The position numbers and the translations under genes were made by a program. Below the pieces are notes generated by a model. That model was not told the DNA's origin, did not search any database, and worked only from the letters and a program-made list of their open reading frames with translations. From assembly GCF_964340395.1 (NCBI RefSeq), contig NC_135559.1, forward strand, positions 22,555,121-22,619,120: a DNA stretch of 64,000 bases, read 5' to 3'. Every line of letters starts with the position of its first letter. Positions within the stretch are counted from its first letter, which is position 1. This document shows, piece by piece, positions 44,402 to 55,885 of the stretch. The stretch comes from Glandiceps talaboti (taxonomy: Eukaryota; Hemichordata; Enteropneusta; Spengelidae).

Positions 44402-44838
44402 TGTGACCGGGGTCACTAAATAACTGCGGCAAAGAGACGTGTTTCACTCAATCTCTAACAAGACTTTATTCACACTCACGTGTAGACAATAGACGACTAG
44501 AAAAAAACCTACAATGAGTATACAAAAAAAGAAAAGCATACGAAAGTTTACACAACTCAAAGCAGATACATAAGGCGAACAATAATTCATTAAATGGGAC
44601 TAATAAAAGTAACACAAGTATAAGGAATTATAAATAGTACATAAACTCTTACCCCGCACGTAGGCTAGACCGAGAGGGACATTGAGTGACACTACCTACG
44701 GCAAGGCGCCCGTTCTGGAAGTGTCACGTCTGGGGTGTGGCTCGCCTTATAAAGCTCATTTGAATGTAAAATATCCAAACTTACACCTGTCGAACACAAC
44801 AAGTGACCAATCGAGAGAACGAGAAATCTTGGCTCACA
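44402..44838 (-). mobile_element. Solo LTR with 4-bp target-site duplication
   Basis: Read on the minus strand, the 437-bp unit starts TGTGAGCC and ends GGTCACA, giving TG...CA ends with a short inverted repeat. It has a TATA-like TTTATAAGG (about 44750) and AATAAAG (about 44470) in the order expected of a promoter and polyadenylation site. TATG flanks both sides (44398-44401 and 44839-44842). No internal retroelement sequence or second LTR is present. A 4-bp duplication fits some Gypsy-group elements, but the family is not determined. Confidence 0.75.
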
Positions 44839-44842
44839 TATG

Positions 44843-45690
44843 AAATATGTAGTTTTCTAAATATAATGTGTGTGTGATAGAACAGCATCTTTTTATTCTC
44901 TGTATTACCCTGTGCGAAAACCAAACAGAAAATTGTGGCAACAAAAGTAGGTGTTCAACATTGACGTAAAAAAAATCCGGATATCTCAAAGAAGGAAAGA
45001 AAAATAAAGTTGCCAGCATAGGCAGAGGAGAAAAAAAAACAATTCACTGACAAGCAGGTGGGGAAAAAATAATGACTCTCCAATCTTCCAAGCCACCCCC
45101 AGGATATCGAATGGTCTACCCCTAATCACGTGACAACATTAGCACCTTCGACATTCGCGCCAAAGAAAATTTACGAAGAGATTGTAGCCGCAGAACTTAT
45201 AAGGTAACTTTTCCTGCTTGTGATAAAATAACTTTTATATATAATTTTTTTTGAAAATAGACGTGTGTGGGGTTTCTCATACTACTCTATACGTTCGCCA
45301 AGTCGCCAAATGCGAAAAAAATACCTTGCTTTTTCATATTTTATAATGTACACGACATCAAACAACATGCCCTAAACTTTAGGAACAATAACACCATATC
45401 TAGTTCAGTGATAACCGTTGGCTCTTTTTCACCACAACACTGACCAAAATTGACGCGAATATTATGTATGTCATGCCTGCAGTACGTGTTTGTATATTAG
45501 AGAGTTTCGGCTGCACGTTCAACGTGTACGCGCACGTGTGACGTAGATTTTGTGCTACTCCGTCGCAATTTTGACCTACTTCTCTGCGTTACTATTTTCG
45601 CGGGCGTTTCGAACGTGGCGACGGCTGTTTATATGTAAGTAAACAACGTGGAATTTCTTTTAAATGTTTTTTGTAAAATCATCACAAATA
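44843..45690. other. No gene seen; CpG-richer stretch
   Basis: AT-rich to about 45470. Then 45480-45640 contains many CpG dinucleotides (GTACGCGCACGTGTGACGTA). It could be a promoter, but no transcript start can be supported. Confidence 0.35.
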
Positions 45691-45696
45691 TAATCA

Positions 45697-46195
45697 GGTG
45701 GTGTTGCTGTCATTGCCAAGAAAAATCTCAAGTTTAATGCAGGGTTTAATGTGAACAAAGCATCTTCCTTCAAGACTTTTGAGGTACTAGATGGAAATAT
45801 GAATCTGGCATCGACAATTCGTCTGATTGTCATTTATCGACCTCCGTATTCGCATAAAAGCTGTAAGTGGACAGTAACTGATTTTCTTGATGAATTTGCA
45901 ACCGTTATTGAAGGCATCATTCACGCAAGAGGCCATCTTGTCATTGCTGGGGATTTTAACATACATACCGATGACCCTAGCAATAATGATGCCACACATT
46001 TTAACGACTTTCTACACTTTGGAGCAACATGTTATTGTTAAGTTTCCGACACATGAAAGGACATACACTGGATCTCATTATAACCAGAACATCGGACGTG
46101 TGCGTTCACAACTTCACCAGTGGCTTTTACCATCAGACCATACATCGTTACATTTTGACATTCCACTTAATTTGACGCTTATGTCTTATGTCGTC
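45697..46195 (+). pseudogene. LINE apurinic-type endonuclease fragment
   Basis: GGVAVIAKKNLKF, RLIVIYRPPYS and HLVIAGDFNIHTDD follow the exonuclease/endonuclease/phosphatase fold of CR1/L2/jockey LINEs (SGGVA, YRPP, GDFN). A stop at 46039-46041 and frame changes follow. FPTHERTYT and GHTLDLIITRTSDVCV lie in adjacent frames (normal form PTH..GHTLDLvit), then PSDHTSLHFDIPL. It is a multiply broken copy with no RT after it. Confidence 0.8.
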
Positions 46196-46199
46196 AATT

Positions 46200-47700
46200 T
46201 CGGTCGGTTTTTCGCTCAAAATTTACCAAATTGATGGGGTCTTGATTTTTTAAAAATGGCGTCGTAAGAAAAGGACTACATCCAAATGTTTTTCGGTAGA
46301 AAGAGAGTGATTTGACCCAAGTTTGAAAATAAACTTGTTTGACAAGCGATGTGACAAGGCTAGCTGCAATAATCGTAGCTCAGGATGTATAGGCGTACAC
46401 GGTGTTTCAACGCATCTTCTCGGCGGACGGAGAAACCTCTTATCCAGAGCTACAATAATTGTTGCGTTTGCTACACTGAAATCTGGCTTGGCCAAGTTGG
46501 GCTCTTGTACTGAAATTTTATTTTGCCATCCTACAAACAAGATTGGATTGATACATGTATGAACATAAAATAATCTATAAATCTTGCCACGAAGTGTCAA
46601 GCAGGGTTTGTGAGAGAATGGATTTGTTGTACCGTCATTCGTGAGTTTGTAGCAAGTACTGAAGTAGGTTTACAATGTGGATTATCTCAATAGGGCCATG
46701 GTTACAACAAGCCAAGATTGGCTGATTCAAGCGCCGGAGTTCACTCAAGATAATCTTAATTCCATTCACAACTTGTAGTTATTGAAGTGTTGTTTAACAT
46801 GTGTAGTCTTGATTTTACAAGGAACTAAACCTGTGATGAACGCTAATTAAAGTACGACCTTTTAGCACAGTGTCTTCGGACGCATGAGTTAAGAACATCG
46901 GGACGACTGCATTCATCACCCGTACTAGCACATTACCCGTTTATCAGCCCTTAATAATGTAAATGTTCAACAAATCTTTCCCTGTTCTTCCTTTGTACTC
47001 TTTAACCCTGTCAAATATTGGTTATCCTAGTAGATTTAAATGAGACTAGTAACTTTTACTCTGGTCTTTTGACTCACTCTTTCACATTCACTCAGTGCAT
47101 GCATCTGTATATACCGTACGTTTGCTGTTCACGCTAGCTAGTTGTGTTGGGACTCCGTTGATCATCGTCGCGTCGCTAATGCTAACCACAGCTTCTTTTA
47201 CTGCAGTGTCAACAAATCACTGTGTGAAAGTCCATCATTTCTCTTGTACTCCCTAATTATAGTTTTTAGGACTTCTTGTTGAGGAAGTTGTATGTGTGAG
47301 TTACCCTGAAGTTTTTCTGTGTTGCCGCAAACTTTGCGGCAGTTGTAATTATTCGCCATGATTGATGAGGCTGTTAATTGTTATCTGAAACGTACTCTTT
47401 GAGAGACGGACTTTGATTGGTCAGATTATCATGACATCATTGCATATGAATATGTATTACGTATGTGTGAGATACAAATTTGACAGCCGTAAAATGCCAA
47501 GAGTTTTATTTCAAAATGTAGTGGTAGAAATAATAACTCTGGTTTGTGAGAATGACACTACGGTGACTTAATAATGGCTAATGTATTCATTGAAAGAAGC
47601 AAAGTTAAACACTTTCTGAGATTCACTAATTCAGTGGCTGAATGTTTGAATTTGCTGCAATAGTAGTACATGTGTATAAATTTTATCATTTATTTATGTC
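46200..47700. other. No gene seen
   Basis: Non-coding sequence. A short pair, ACTTCTTGTTGAGGAAG, near 47270 echoes the satellite's TGTTGAGGA but is too short to assign. Confidence 0.45.
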
Positions 47701-47707
47701 TACACAG

Positions 47708-47768
47708 ATGTCGGTAATGAAGATTATTATGAAGTATTTAAGGAAATTAATAAAACGAAAAAAAAAGG
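47708..47768 (+). other. Candidate first coding exon of the kinesin-like gene
   Basis: After CTACACAG comes ATGTCGGTAATG, 61 bases, and the donor AGG|GTAAGT. Read from this ATG it gives MSVMKIIMKYLRKLIKRKKK and leaves one base. That fits the phase of the candidate exon at 53119. It is Lys-rich, unlike usual kinesin-2 N-termini, and the alternative frame (VGNEDYYEVFKEINK) looks at least as protein-like but cannot be joined. Weak. Confidence 0.2.
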
Positions 47769-47858
47769 GTAAGTATTATGTTGCACAATATGTAACTCAT
47801 TTTTAGACTTAGAACAACTGATCTTCTTAGGTTCATTAGTGTTATAGGCATGGCAAAG

Positions 47859-47859
<1 letters not shown>

Positions 47860-47893
<34 letters not shown>
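47860..47893. repeat. (CTGT)n microsatellite
   Basis: Eight to nine CTGT units. Confidence 0.95.
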
Positions 47894-48510
47894 AAATGCA
47901 ATCTGCTTTTCTGTTATTGTCACCTCTAGTTCTAGTGTTCTAAAGAGTGTACAAAGCTGGGAAAGTTTTAGGCCAATTGTAATTATTTTGACCTAGGGAA
48001 ACAAAGCTTGTTAGCCCGTTTAAACATTAGAAATGAGGATATTTGTAGCAGACATTAGCATTACTTCCAACAATATAATTATTTTACCTGTGACATTGAA
48101 AGTACAGGCAGAAGATAATTTCTAGACAACATTTTCTTCAGAACTAAAAAAGTACGGATCATCATAAAATAATGTCCGGGTTAATATCAAAGTACAACTG
48201 ATGTTCATTGGGAAACCATATTGAAATGACAATAAAGTTGATTTAGGTGTGACGGTAATCAGGCTATATTTAATAAAATATCAGTCATCATAGAATGAAA
48301 AGAATAAATGTGATTGGCTAAAATTTATTGGACATCTGATGGTTGTTATGTATATCTCAATGGATAAAAAACAAACACTAATTTGTTTGCGATAGACTTC
48401 CATGGTAACATTTAAAATAGCACCAGTTATAGAATATATCAATGTATGTTAATTCCGAGTTTGTTAAGGGTCAATTAATGTCAAACTTCCAATCAGAATG
48501 ATGCGAGAAA

Positions 48511-48931
48511 ATGAGACAGAAAACAAAACTGAGTACGTACCAACAGTTTAAAGGAGAGTATAAAACTGAAAAATATGTGTTGTTAAATCTGTCACGGAGT
48601 GAACGTTCATTAATGGCACAATTTCGCTCCGGTGTATTGCCTCTCCGTATCGAAACTGGTAGGTTTCGTCATGAACCGGTTGAAAAGGAGAGTGTGTGAG
48701 CTTTGTGATGATACAGATACTGTAGAAGATGAAAGTCATTTCCTCTTTCACTGTAAATTTTATTCAGATCTTCGAGCTTTGTATTTTGATTTCATTGACG
48801 TAGCGACCTTCAATGTTCTTCCTATTGGTGATAAGTTTAAGCTATTACTTCAGGATAATGTGAAAGCTACGGCCAAATTTATTGAAGTGGCATTTCTTAA
48901 ACGCAAAAACTGTTTATTCAGGTTAAGTTGA
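48511..48931 (+). pseudogene. LINE C-terminal domain with zinc-knuckle-like motif
   Basis: TKLSTYQQFKGEYKTEKYVL and FRSGVLPLRIETGRF are followed, in the next frame, by RRVCELCDD and VEDESHFLFHCKFYSDLR. This is the usual 'IETGRf...rxCxxC...vEdExHFlf.C..Y..lR' C-terminus of one group of APE-type LINEs. The frame changes near 48690 and the stop is at 48929-48931. It is a 5'-truncated relative of the minus-strand LINE at 54424-58165. Confidence 0.82.
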
Positions 48932-50370
48932 CTTGTTATTCGAATTTCTGTGCTTAGCTGTTTGACTACCTTTTGTTTTGCAAATTACTGTTGAGGTGAC
49001 TTATAAGTCCACTCTTTGGGCTGGGAGGTGTTATCATTTAGTGTTCTTTTTTTTGTCAATGTAAACTTTTCAGGTAAACCTCATGTCACTATAATGAACA
49101 ATTAACAATTAAACATAGAATAAAATTTAAACAAGAAATGTTGGTGACCAAAATGTGATGTTTTAACTCGGACCACTATTTCTTATATTCTATATTGGGG
49201 TAAGGTTTCAATGAGGTGGAAGTTTTCTTTAGGCATCATTTGATTCCCGGAATGACCAAACTTTGATGTAAACTTACTAATTATCATCCACTAAAAATGT
49301 CATCACCTACATTTTAATGTACGATCCATAAAAGAATGTCTAACTCATAGAATTGACTTGAAATAGATTGCTTTTCAAACTGGAGGATGCCAAACAACCC
49401 TATATGTATTTTATCATAGATGTATCAGGAAGTGTAACATGTTGTTACACATGATGCATTGCTGTGATTTTTGTGAATGCTATGATCATGCAGTAGCCAA
49501 AAGTTTGCTTTAGAAGGAAAAGTAGAAATGATGTTTTGGCATACATTTATATAGTCAACATGAATTCTATAGCTTTTAGTTGTATAGTTTCCTTGGATAT
49601 TACCATGGCAACCATCATTATAGTATCCATAGCACCTCTCCAGTTTACAGATATCACTAGTTTTGCAGTATCAAAAATATTTGCATGGGTACACACCCAA
49701 AAATTTTTTATTTCAAATATGAATAAACACTATTTGGAGAAAAATGTTTGCAAAAAATATAGATGCAGTACTGTATTGATTATGCTGTGTCGCTGTGGGT
49801 CCTATGCTAGAATTTAGAAAGGCTAAAGATCATGTGTATGCTCCCATCACAGGATGTGTTCAGGATCCTTAACAGGTATTCAAACTGTTTTATTGTAGAC
49901 AATATCCCTCACCTATTTGAAAGTATAGCATGTTCTATATCATTGTCTATGAATGTATTGCTCTCGACCAGATTAATGCTTCCTTGCTGTTATTTTCAAG
50001 TGGAAATCGTACTATATTTTGGATGCCAGGGTTGTTAATAGAACTTTGCAAACCCTGTAAGAAAATAAACAGTAAAACGAACAATGTTGTGTCACACAAA
50101 AACAATATATCTATTTAAAAAAATGGAAAAGTATTGTAGATAAAAACAGAATTAAAATTATTGCAGCTAGAAAAAATTATAAAGTTGAAATATCTTGCTT
50201 TCATTTATTTTCACTTCTTTATTATCAAAATTATTATCGTTTGATATTAACGTATTAATACATATTCATATCATGTGCTGAAATACTATGTTTTGTAATT
50301 TAGTACCTTTAAACTCGCCTGCAAACTCATTTCAAATAGTATGATGCAAATGCTAGAATACATAAAAATA
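48932..50370. other. No gene seen
   Basis: AT-rich sequence with several short ORFs that have no recognisable domain. Confidence 0.45.
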
Positions 50371-50371
50371 C

Positions 50372-50385
50372 TCACTAGAGGGCGC
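50372..50385 (+). promoter_or_regulatory. CTCF-like motif
   Basis: TCACTAGAGGGCGC fits the CTCF core pattern CCASYAGRKGGCRS at 13 of 14 positions. A single hit of this kind can occur by chance in 64 kb, so binding is not implied. Confidence 0.2.
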
Positions 50386-50619
50386 TGTACTTCAAAAATT
50401 AGTGAATATTTTTGTCACATTGTGATTTTTTAAGTCTTTGATTACACCTGTAAAAATTTGGGAGAACCTGTAGTGTCATTTAAGAAATAATACTGAGCCT
50501 CCTTAAAGTAAAAAAAACCCAGTGAACCCCATATTTGGTGGGACCCCGTATTTGGTTGGTATATTGTTAGCACAACTGAACAGAGCTTCAGTAGTGCTAT
50601 AGGTATTGCCCGGCGTCTC

Positions 50620-50650
50620 TGTCTGTCTGTGTGTGTGTGTGTGTGTGTAA
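50620..50650. repeat. (CTGT)/(GT)n microsatellite
   Basis: CTGTCTGTCTG passes directly into a GT run. Confidence 0.9.
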
Positions 50651-51239
50651 ACAACTTAAAGTCAAAAACTGCTGAACCAAATGTGCATTTGACGTTTGGA
50701 AATGTGATATGTTGTATTACAAAATGCTTTGACATCAGCCTGGAAATAAAGAATTCTTGTTTTATTGATGTAATGAAATCATTAAATCTTTTATGGGCTA
50801 CTTCACACATCAGTGTGAATGGCGTAAAGATTAACATCTGTTTAAGGTTGCTTGGCAATCTAGGCCTGTTTTTAGCACAGCTGAATTAAATCTTAGACAC
50901 TATGATTAAAACAAGTTCATATATTAAATGCAGTCTTTAGGCATTCAAAAAAACAGTTTGTACAAAGAATAAGAAGTCACACATTTTATGGGGAAAGAAA
51001 AATAGTCATATCAAGACCTCCATGATCATACTGTGTTTGGCAGGGTAAATTTCCTGCGTGTACCGCTTGCCATGATATTTGATGGATGTATTACCGTGGG
51101 TGTCTAGTTGGGAAATTGTTCAGATTAAAATGATCTTACTACTGGTGTGTGGTTTGGGTCGAAAAATGTAATTTTTGGTCAAAAAACTTACTCAAAAACT
51201 ATTGGGCAGATCGGTCTGAAATTTGGGGGGGAACATTCT

Positions 51240-52960
51240 TAGGGTGCCTAAGCATTCAAAATATGTTTGCAAATGTGCCTAGCAACAAGACCACGCCCAT
51301 AGCAACAGCCAAACGGTGAGGTATTTCACAAAGATAACAGGAATTGATAGACAAATGAATAAGCATTCAAAAAAATGTATGCAAATATGCCTAGCAACAA
51401 GACCATGCCCATAGCAACAGCCTAATGACCAGATATATTGCAAAGATAACAGGGATTAATAGATAATTGAATGAACATTCCAAAAATGTATGTAAATTTG
51501 CCTAACAACAAGGCCACACCCATAGCAACAGCCAATCAGTGATGTATTTCACAAAGATAACCATGGGATGGATAGACAATTGAATAAACATTCATAAAAT
51601 GCATGTTATTTGCCTAGCAACAAGACCACACCCATTGCAACAACCAAATAATCATGTATATTGCAAAGATAACAATAGGAATTGATAATGAATAACCATT
51701 CCAAAAAAATGTATGCAAATTTGGCTAGCAACATGACCACGCCCATACCAACAGCCAATGATCACATATTTTGCAAAGATAACACAGACACATTCAAAAA
51801 ATGTATGCAAATGTGCCTAGCAACAAGACCACATGCATAGCAACAGCCAAGTGATCACATATATTGCAAAGATAACATTATCAGCAGGGCTCGAAATAAT
51901 GGCCTTTTACTTGCCTGGGGCAAGTGATTTCAAGGCTTGGGCAAGTTGTTTTGAAAAGTACTTGTCCCAAGGGGCAAGGAGAATTTCTTATGATTATTGA
52001 TCAGGGATGTGTTTTTGCCTGTGTTCATGCTGTACTTATCAGACACTACACATGTCTGATAGGACTTTGGATACATTGTATAACAATGGTGCCAACAAGT
52101 CTGGAAAATTATAACATTGTAGCAGTATTGAGAAGATGTTTTTCTTGACTGACCACTTTTCAAAACAATCTGGACCAGCTGTCCTTGATGTACTTTATTT
52201 ACTCTATCAAGAAAACATACCTGGAATGACCAGTGACTCATTGAATATTGTTCATCAATAGTAAATTACAGCATGATTTTACAGGTTTTGGGTGTTTGAA
52301 TCAACTGCAAATTTTACAACAGTCATTTTATTTGAGAATACTACTAGGAAAATATAAACAAATACTGGGAGAAAAATAGTTGGTATGGATGAGGAAGGAA
52401 AGAAAATATATTGACATGGTGGAAAAGGAAATACTTAGAAAGATTTTACATCAGTGTTGAAATAAATGTTAATTCTTATATTGATAGCTTATGAAAGTGC
52501 TGAAAAATTATTTTAACAACTACATGTACTTTTTACAAGTGAACAAAAAATTGTATGCTATGCTATAGTATGAATATTAATTAGGCCATGAAAATTAATT
52601 TAGGACACCTTTTGTGGAGAGAACTTTTCAGTACCCACAGAAACTTTCTGTGACATTTTTTGATAATAAACAAAAGAAAGACCAATCAATCACAACAGTG
52701 CATTTGTAAGCCACACAAAAATACCCCTCTATTTGGAATGAGCAAGCACTTTTTGATTTGGGCAAGTACTTTTTGTTTTCTACTTGCCCAGTGGACAAGC
52801 AAAATTGTTTCATTATTTTGACCCCTGATTATCAGGGATAAATAAACAAATGAATGTATGGATAATCATTCAGCAAATGAACGCCTATACCCAGCATGGA
52901 TCAGCATAACGGAAAACATTTTAAAAAACTACAGTTGTGCTACAACGCCATTGGCACTAT
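51240..52960. repeat. About 105-bp minisatellite, reverse of the 3.9-kb family
   Basis: Units carry TGCCTAGCAACAAGACCACG, CCCATAGCAACAGCC and ATTGCAAAGATAACA (about 51275, 51390, 51500, 51610, 51725 and 51810). The terminal CAGTTGTGCTACAACGCCAT (about 52932) is the complement of the sequence at about 3863-3885. The array is interrupted by the hAT element 51885-52827. Confidence 0.85.
51885..52827. mobile_element. Non-autonomous hAT element with perfect 8-bp duplication
   Basis: The 943-bp element starts CAGGGCTCGAAATAATGG and ends CATTATTTTGACCCCTG, an inverted pair of hAT type. ATTATCAG is duplicated exactly (51877-51884 and 52828-52835). Subterminal CTTGCCTGGGGCAAG and CTTGCCCAGTGGACAAG repeats lie near both ends. 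No transposase ORF is present. Confidence 0.9.
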
Positions 52961-53118
52961 TTTTCAAATACAAATGACCTTGTGTGTAGCCAGAAAAAAA
53001 TTGCCACCTGACTGAATTTCCTGTGGTCATAGATAATTTGAATGACAAACAAATGTGTGGTTATTATGATTTATAGTGTTATCATGTGTATAATGTTGAA
53101 TATTCCATTTCTTTACAG

Positions 53119-53168
53119 TAGTGGAGCCAGAAATGATTGAAATGAAAGTTCTTAAATTGAAAAAAAAG
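53119..53168 (+). other. Candidate exon upstream of the kinesin motor
   Basis: Acceptor TTTCTTTACAG, 50 bases, then donor AAG|GTAATT. The frame gives VEPEMIEMKVLKLKKK and ends in phase 0, which joins correctly to the kinesin exon beginning TCAGAGGAAGTG at 61767. It would be a charged N-terminal extension before the motor. Unsupported by homology. Confidence 0.28.
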
Positions 53169-53235
53169 GTAATTAGAAATTAAGTTGATTCAGATGTCTT
53201 TATTTAAATAATTAACTATTACAGTGGACAATGTG

Positions 53236-53983
53236 ACATAAATGGGGGAATCTTATCCCCATTTCTTTTTAATGTTTATGTTGATTCACTTAACAGGTCA
53301 CTGTCTCAGGGTTGGTTGTGAAATGGGTTGAATTGCAATTAATAATTTGTCATATACGGACGATATGTGTCTCATCTCTCCATCTATCAAAGGCCTCAGG
53401 AAACTTATTAATCTCTGTGAACAATATGCTGATATCATTGACATCATTTATAATGCTAGAAAATCTAAATGTGTACACATTAAGGCATCCACAAAACTGT
53501 CTGTCATTCCCCCAATCAACCTTTGTGGGAATTTTCTTGAATTCATATCAAGTTTTAATTACTTGGGACACGTTTTTACTGATGACCTGAAAGACAATCG
53601 GGATATTTTGAAACAACATAGAGCACTTTGTGGTATTGAGAAAGTTTTCTCCATGTACTATATCGATGAAACTGCATCTCCTCACAGTGTTTTGTAATAA
53701 CATTTCTGGAAACCATTTATGGTGTGACTTCAATGTAAATAGTGTGCAAATTGTCTGTCACAACTATACGTTCCGGAGGCCGATAGGACTTCCAAGTTCT
53801 GCCAGTGCATCTAGAATGTTTGTTTCCAATTCAGTTAATTCTCTCTCTGTTCTGAGAAGAAAGGTGACATTCAGGTTTATGTTACATCTTTTTGACAGTC
53901 AAAATGTTCTGATTAATCGTGTTGTTACATGTGATGTATGGTTTGGTGGGCTTCAGGCCCACTGGTTGAAGATTTTACATTGA
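53236..53983 (+). pseudogene. LINE reverse transcriptase fragment
   Basis: GGILSPFLFNVYVDSL (motif B region) is followed, after a frame change, by LSYTDDMCLISPS (motif C, YTDD in place of YADD), GLRKLINLCEQYAD, SKCVHIK and SSFNYLGHVFTDDL. After another frame change comes the C-terminal tail FRRPIGLPSSASASRMFVSN. The order is that of APE-type LINE RTs. At least two frame changes and an internal stop make it non-functional. Confidence 0.85.
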
Positions 53984-54136
53984 TTTTTTTTTCTTTTAAA
54001 GTAATACCCTTTGTCATATTTTTTGTTTGTATTTGTCTGTTAGGTAACAATTAAACTGTCTTGTATTATGTTTTTGTTCTTCTCTGGACTATGGGTCTGT
54101 AATAAAGTTTAAATAATAATAATAATAATAAATGGA
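53236..54136 (+). mobile_element. 5'-truncated LINE ending in (AAT)n
   Basis: RT C-terminal half, a short 3' region, GTCTGTAATAAAGTTTAAAT and an (AAT)n tail at about 54109-54132. The 5' break lies within the RT. Confidence 0.75.
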
Positions 54137-54372
54137 AAAAAGAATGAGTTTGTGGTTGTAATTTTTGTCCACCAGGGTAACCCCCCTTCCAGGTTGGCGT
54201 CCTATTGGACGGGAGTTCCAAACTTTTATGCTTTTTCAGTGTGCCCCTCATTGGCCTTTCCTTTGCGCCTTGCAAAGGTACTTTGAATGTAATGTACGAT
54301 GTAAAGTGAGGTCCCGCTGATTTCAATCACTCAGTCTACTACAACTAAACTTCATGAACTTCCAAATCTTGT

Positions 54373-54412
54373 CGGGGGGTGGGGGGTGGGGGTGGGGGGT
54401 GGGGGGGGGTGT
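54373..54412. repeat. G-rich tract
   Basis: Tandem GGGGTGGGGGGTGGGG runs, with G-quadruplex potential. Confidence 0.8.
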
Positions 54413-54849
54413 GTACTCCCATAGAATAATAATAATAATAATAAACTTTATTGTAACCTTATCTATATTACCAGATATCAGTACAAAACAATATACCTAA
54501 AAAAAATACCTACGAAAAATGCTTGTCTTGACCACACACACACACAAAGTAATTTCTCAATGTGAAAATCAACACAGCATATTGGGTATAGTTTATGCAG
54601 ATAGTGATGAGCCTCCGAGGCCAGATGTAATCAAAGGGCCTGAAAGGTAGTAAATGTATTTGTTGAGTGTATGTCATGAGGCAGCTGGTATATTTTTGTT
54701 CAAATGATATTCTCGAATTTCGAATCCATGTTGAATAAATTTGCTTATTTCAACTAATGTATTTTTGTCTATTACTTTAAGAATCTTAATGAGATTCTCA
54801 TTATCGGTACTTGTACTGGAATATATACTTAATTTGTAATAAAGAGTTC

Positions 54850-55520
54850 TGTCCTTTCATTTTGATATCCTGTACAGCCTAATAAAAAATGCTCCTTGTC
54901 TTCTATTTCACCTTGTTTACATACAGGACATGTCCTACTAGTATAAGGTGGTGTTTGTGTATCTTCCAGTTTCTATATGTAAAATATGTGCACTAATTCT
55001 AAGTTTTGTCATTGCTGATCTGTATTGTGTGTTTTTAATGTCTTCTAAATAGTTTTCAAAGTTCATATCCGTTTTAATTTGTCTATATGTACATAGTTTA
55101 TTTTTATGTTGTTTGTCATTGTTGTCCTTCATTGTGCCCATTATATTTTTGTGGAGAAGCAACTTTAACTTTACTTTAAATCTAGCAATTAGGTTTTCAC
55201 TGTTGGAGTAGTTTGGTTCAGCTGTCCAGACCTTATCCATACTCAACAGTTTTAATGTTTGCTTCATTCCTGTGGCCCATGATTGTATTCCACTGGACTC
55301 CAGATTTTTACTCAGACAGTAAGCTTCCTTAGTTAGGGTAGTTTCTGCTTTCTGTGAGATCTTTAGCCAATATTTGAACATTGGTGTCAGGCAAGATACT
55401 AGTAGGGGGTTATAGTGACCTAGTTCCAAGGCAATCTGTATTGGATGCTTTACAGTTTACATTTAGTAGGAATTTGCAGAACTTTATGACGTGTAGGTTT
55501 TCAATGGGAGTTGAAAATTT
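54850..55520 (-). pseudogene. LINE C-terminal region (minus strand)
   Basis: PIENLHVIKFCKFLLNVN, SWATGMKQTLKLL, NKLCTYRQIK and SAHILHIETGRYT lead, after a frame change near 54940, to SRTCPVCKQGEIEDKEHFLL. The pattern is the same as at 48511-48931 (IETGR..., C-x2-C, ED.EHFL). It is broken by a stop at the end of the first part. Confidence 0.8.
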
Positions 55521-55539
55521 CATTAGGTTTTGAGACTGG

Positions 55540-55885
55540 TTATGTTTTCATGTGACTTATGGATTAGGTTCCGTCTGTCCGTCTGTCCGTCCGTCCGTCC
55601 GTCTGCAGCCATTTCTTGGAGATGTCTGGACCGATTTTTTTCAAACTTGGTACAGCCATCTTGTTTGTGAATTTTCCATGTCCAAAGCCATAACTCAGAC
55701 ATGCTTGAACAGATCTCATTCAAAATTGGTATTAGCACAGTGTTCTATGACATACATGTGCATATCCATTTTCGTCATGACACAATCCGATATGGCTGCC
55801 TGGCAGCCATTTTGTTGGTGCAGTTTTCATGTCCAAAGCCATAACTCAGACATGCTTGAACAGAGTTAGTGATATCAAAAACAAC
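55540..55885. repeat. Dispersed repeat with (CCGT)n, inserted in the LINE
   Basis: CTGTCCGTCTGTCCGTCCGT leads into two related modules sharing AAAGCCATAACTCAGACATG and CTTGAACAGA (about 55680 and 55838). An ATGGCTGCCTGGCAGCCAT piece is shared with 25290. Confidence 0.65.

Noticed and set aside
45697-48931. One LINE from the endonuclease at 45.7 kb to the C-terminus at 48.9 kb.
   Set aside because: No RT sequence lies between, and the 48.5-kb C-terminus belongs to a group like the minus-strand LINE, so they are treated as separate fragments.
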